Part shown: piece after piece, positions 54,378 to 55,078 of the stretch
How positions within the stretch are numbered: position 1 is the stretch's first letter
Layout: each line of letters opens with the position of its first letter
Assembly (NCBI GenBank): GCA_024220525.1
Contig: JAMYWO010000049.1
Location: forward strand, 131,854-186,931
DNA length: 55,078 nucleotides
Reading direction: 5' to 3'
Source of the DNA: Cochliopodium minus
Lineage: Eukaryota > Discosea > Himatismenida > Cochliopodiidae
Position numbers and translations under genes: made by a program
The notes under the pieces: generated by a model
Databases searched by the model: none
The model's input: the letters and a program-made list of their open reading frames with translations, nothing else
What the model was told of the DNA's origin: nothing

Positions 54378-55078
54378 TTAATTTCCCAAGGGATAAAAAT
54401 TATTCTTCATTGGTCCTTCATCATATTTCTCTCCCTCTTGTTTATCACATTGATTTTCGGCATAATGATTTTTGATGTTGACTTTAAATTGATTTGGAAT
54501 TTTGTATTGTTTGGTTTCCACATAATACAATTTACTTTTACATTCATCGAGATATTGAGAATCAACCTCAATGAATTGCTTACCCTTCCACCAATTCTGA
54601 AGGAGAAAAAAATTTTTCTTCTTCATTTCATCATACCTAATCCCAATTATTATCATCGAATGAATTCCCTCCTTTTCTTTTTCATCTATATTATTATACA
54701 AGGATATGTGATATTTATCGTCTAATAATTGAATTGATTTCACAGCATCATTCCTGGTTTTATATTCAGCTACTGCACAATTCTGATCATGAGAAAATTG
54801 GATTAATTCTCCTGCTTTTGATAGATCATCTTTGATCTGTTCCAAATTTGGGATCCCATCGAAGACTATTTTGACAAAATTGGTGGAGTGTATCTTTCCT
54901 TCATAAGTGAAGATATCCGGTTGTTCAAATTCTTTGTATACAGCGAATGATGAAACCAAAATTGGGCCATATTTCTTCAATGATTCCAAGGTCACAAGTG
55001 TTATATGAGTTGGTATTATTTTTGTATCTTGCTCCAATATACTCTCCAAAACATCGTAACTAGAACCTCCTTTATTAT
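54378..55078 (-). CDS. papain-like fold protein, 5' truncated
   Basis: An open frame entering from the right edge (NKGGSSYDVLESILEQDTKI) and ending at TAA near 54378. The features KKYGPILVSSFAVYKEFE, then GIHSMIIIGIRYDEMKKKNF and FLLQNWWKGKQFIEVDSQYL follow the second half of papain (C1) proteases: a GPI/V segment, a His in HSMIIIG, and Asn in QNWW. The region with the catalytic Cys lies outside the window, so activity cannot be judged. Between them is an insert resembling an RRM-like strand pattern (NFVKIVFDGI, QNCAVAEYKTRNDAVKSIQL). Confidence 0.5.
   Translation of the reverse strand, partial: NKGGSSYDVLESILEQDTKIIPTHITLVTLESLKKYGPILVSSFAVYKEFEQPDIFTYEGKIHSTNFVKIVFDGIPNLEQIKDDLSKAGELIQFSHDQNCAVAEYKTRNDAVKSIQLLDDKYHISLYNNIDEKEKEGIHSMIIIGIRYDEMKKKNFFLLQNWWKGKQFIEVDSQYLDECKSKLYYVETKQYKIPNQFKVNIKNHYAENQCDKQEGEKYDEGPMKNNFYPLGN

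Overview
The window is nuclear DNA of an intron-rich, extremely AT-rich protist. Genes carry many short GT-AG introns (about 50-600 nt) made almost wholly of A/T homopolymers. Reading frames end in standard stops, and the set (mitochondrial AIF, kinesin-6, K+ channel, RapGAP, TLDc, Sel1, E2, USP and Ulp1 proteins) is eukaryotic. I cannot fix the lineage; an amoeboid or flagellate protist is the safest statement. Four single N bases (3343, 34181, 35622, 52247) are scaffold joins, and at least one carries a 77-bp duplicated overlap.

Layout: 1-1089 holds the 3' half of a two-pore K+ channel with EF-hands. 1435-3342 is a calponin-homology protein cut by a join. 3639-6738 is a TLDc protein. 6868-9860 (-) is an AIFM1-like oxidoreductase, divergent from a RLPH2-like phosphatase (10139-11554). 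11629-12937 (-) is a C2-PH protein, divergent from a secreted vitellogenin/MTP-like lipid-transfer protein (13381-17214). 17291-19337 (-) is a Sel1-repeat protein. 19796-20880 is the 5' half of a two-pore K+ channel, followed by the tail of an unrelated membrane protein (20990-21802). 22347-25166 holds two tandem ankyrin genes. 25293-26221 is a probable mitochondrial TIM21/COA1-like protein. 26435-31678 is a 16-exon EF-hand/ankyrin/RapGAP gene. 31955-33166 is an F-box protein and 33286-34180 (-) a WD40 tail.

From 34.4 to 47 kb the minus strand is dominated by ubiquitin-type functions. At 34457-35742 lies a UBC12-like E2 fold without the catalytic Cys, followed by a ubiquitin-like domain. At 37027-47054 I reconstruct one gene of about 20 exons and about 2,430 residues. 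It has a catalytically complete USP at the N terminus, a pseudo-USP lacking Cys and His, and a complete Ulp1/SENP protease at the C terminus. This USP-pseudoUSP-Ulp1 polypeptide, next to an E2-like/Ubl fusion and an F-box gene, is the strongest candidate for an undescribed system.

Right of it, 47.05-48.6 kb is a non-coding stretch with three consecutive hairpins and one arm of a dispersed inverted repeat. Then come a gene of unknown function carrying a GC-rich repeat (48620-49591 -), a putative RNA-binding/Dam-type adenine methyltransferase (49763-51098 -), a kinesin-6 motor cut by a join (52248-53806 -), a small unknown gene with a Ubl-tail remnant, and a partial papain-like protein at the right edge.

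The two K+ channel halves (19796-20880 and 331-1089) fit each other in splice phase and domain order but lie in reversed order, each ending at a (TTTCAAA)n intron tract. This points to a misassembly or rearrangement. Exon calls come from hand-read splice sites and phase, without transcript support.
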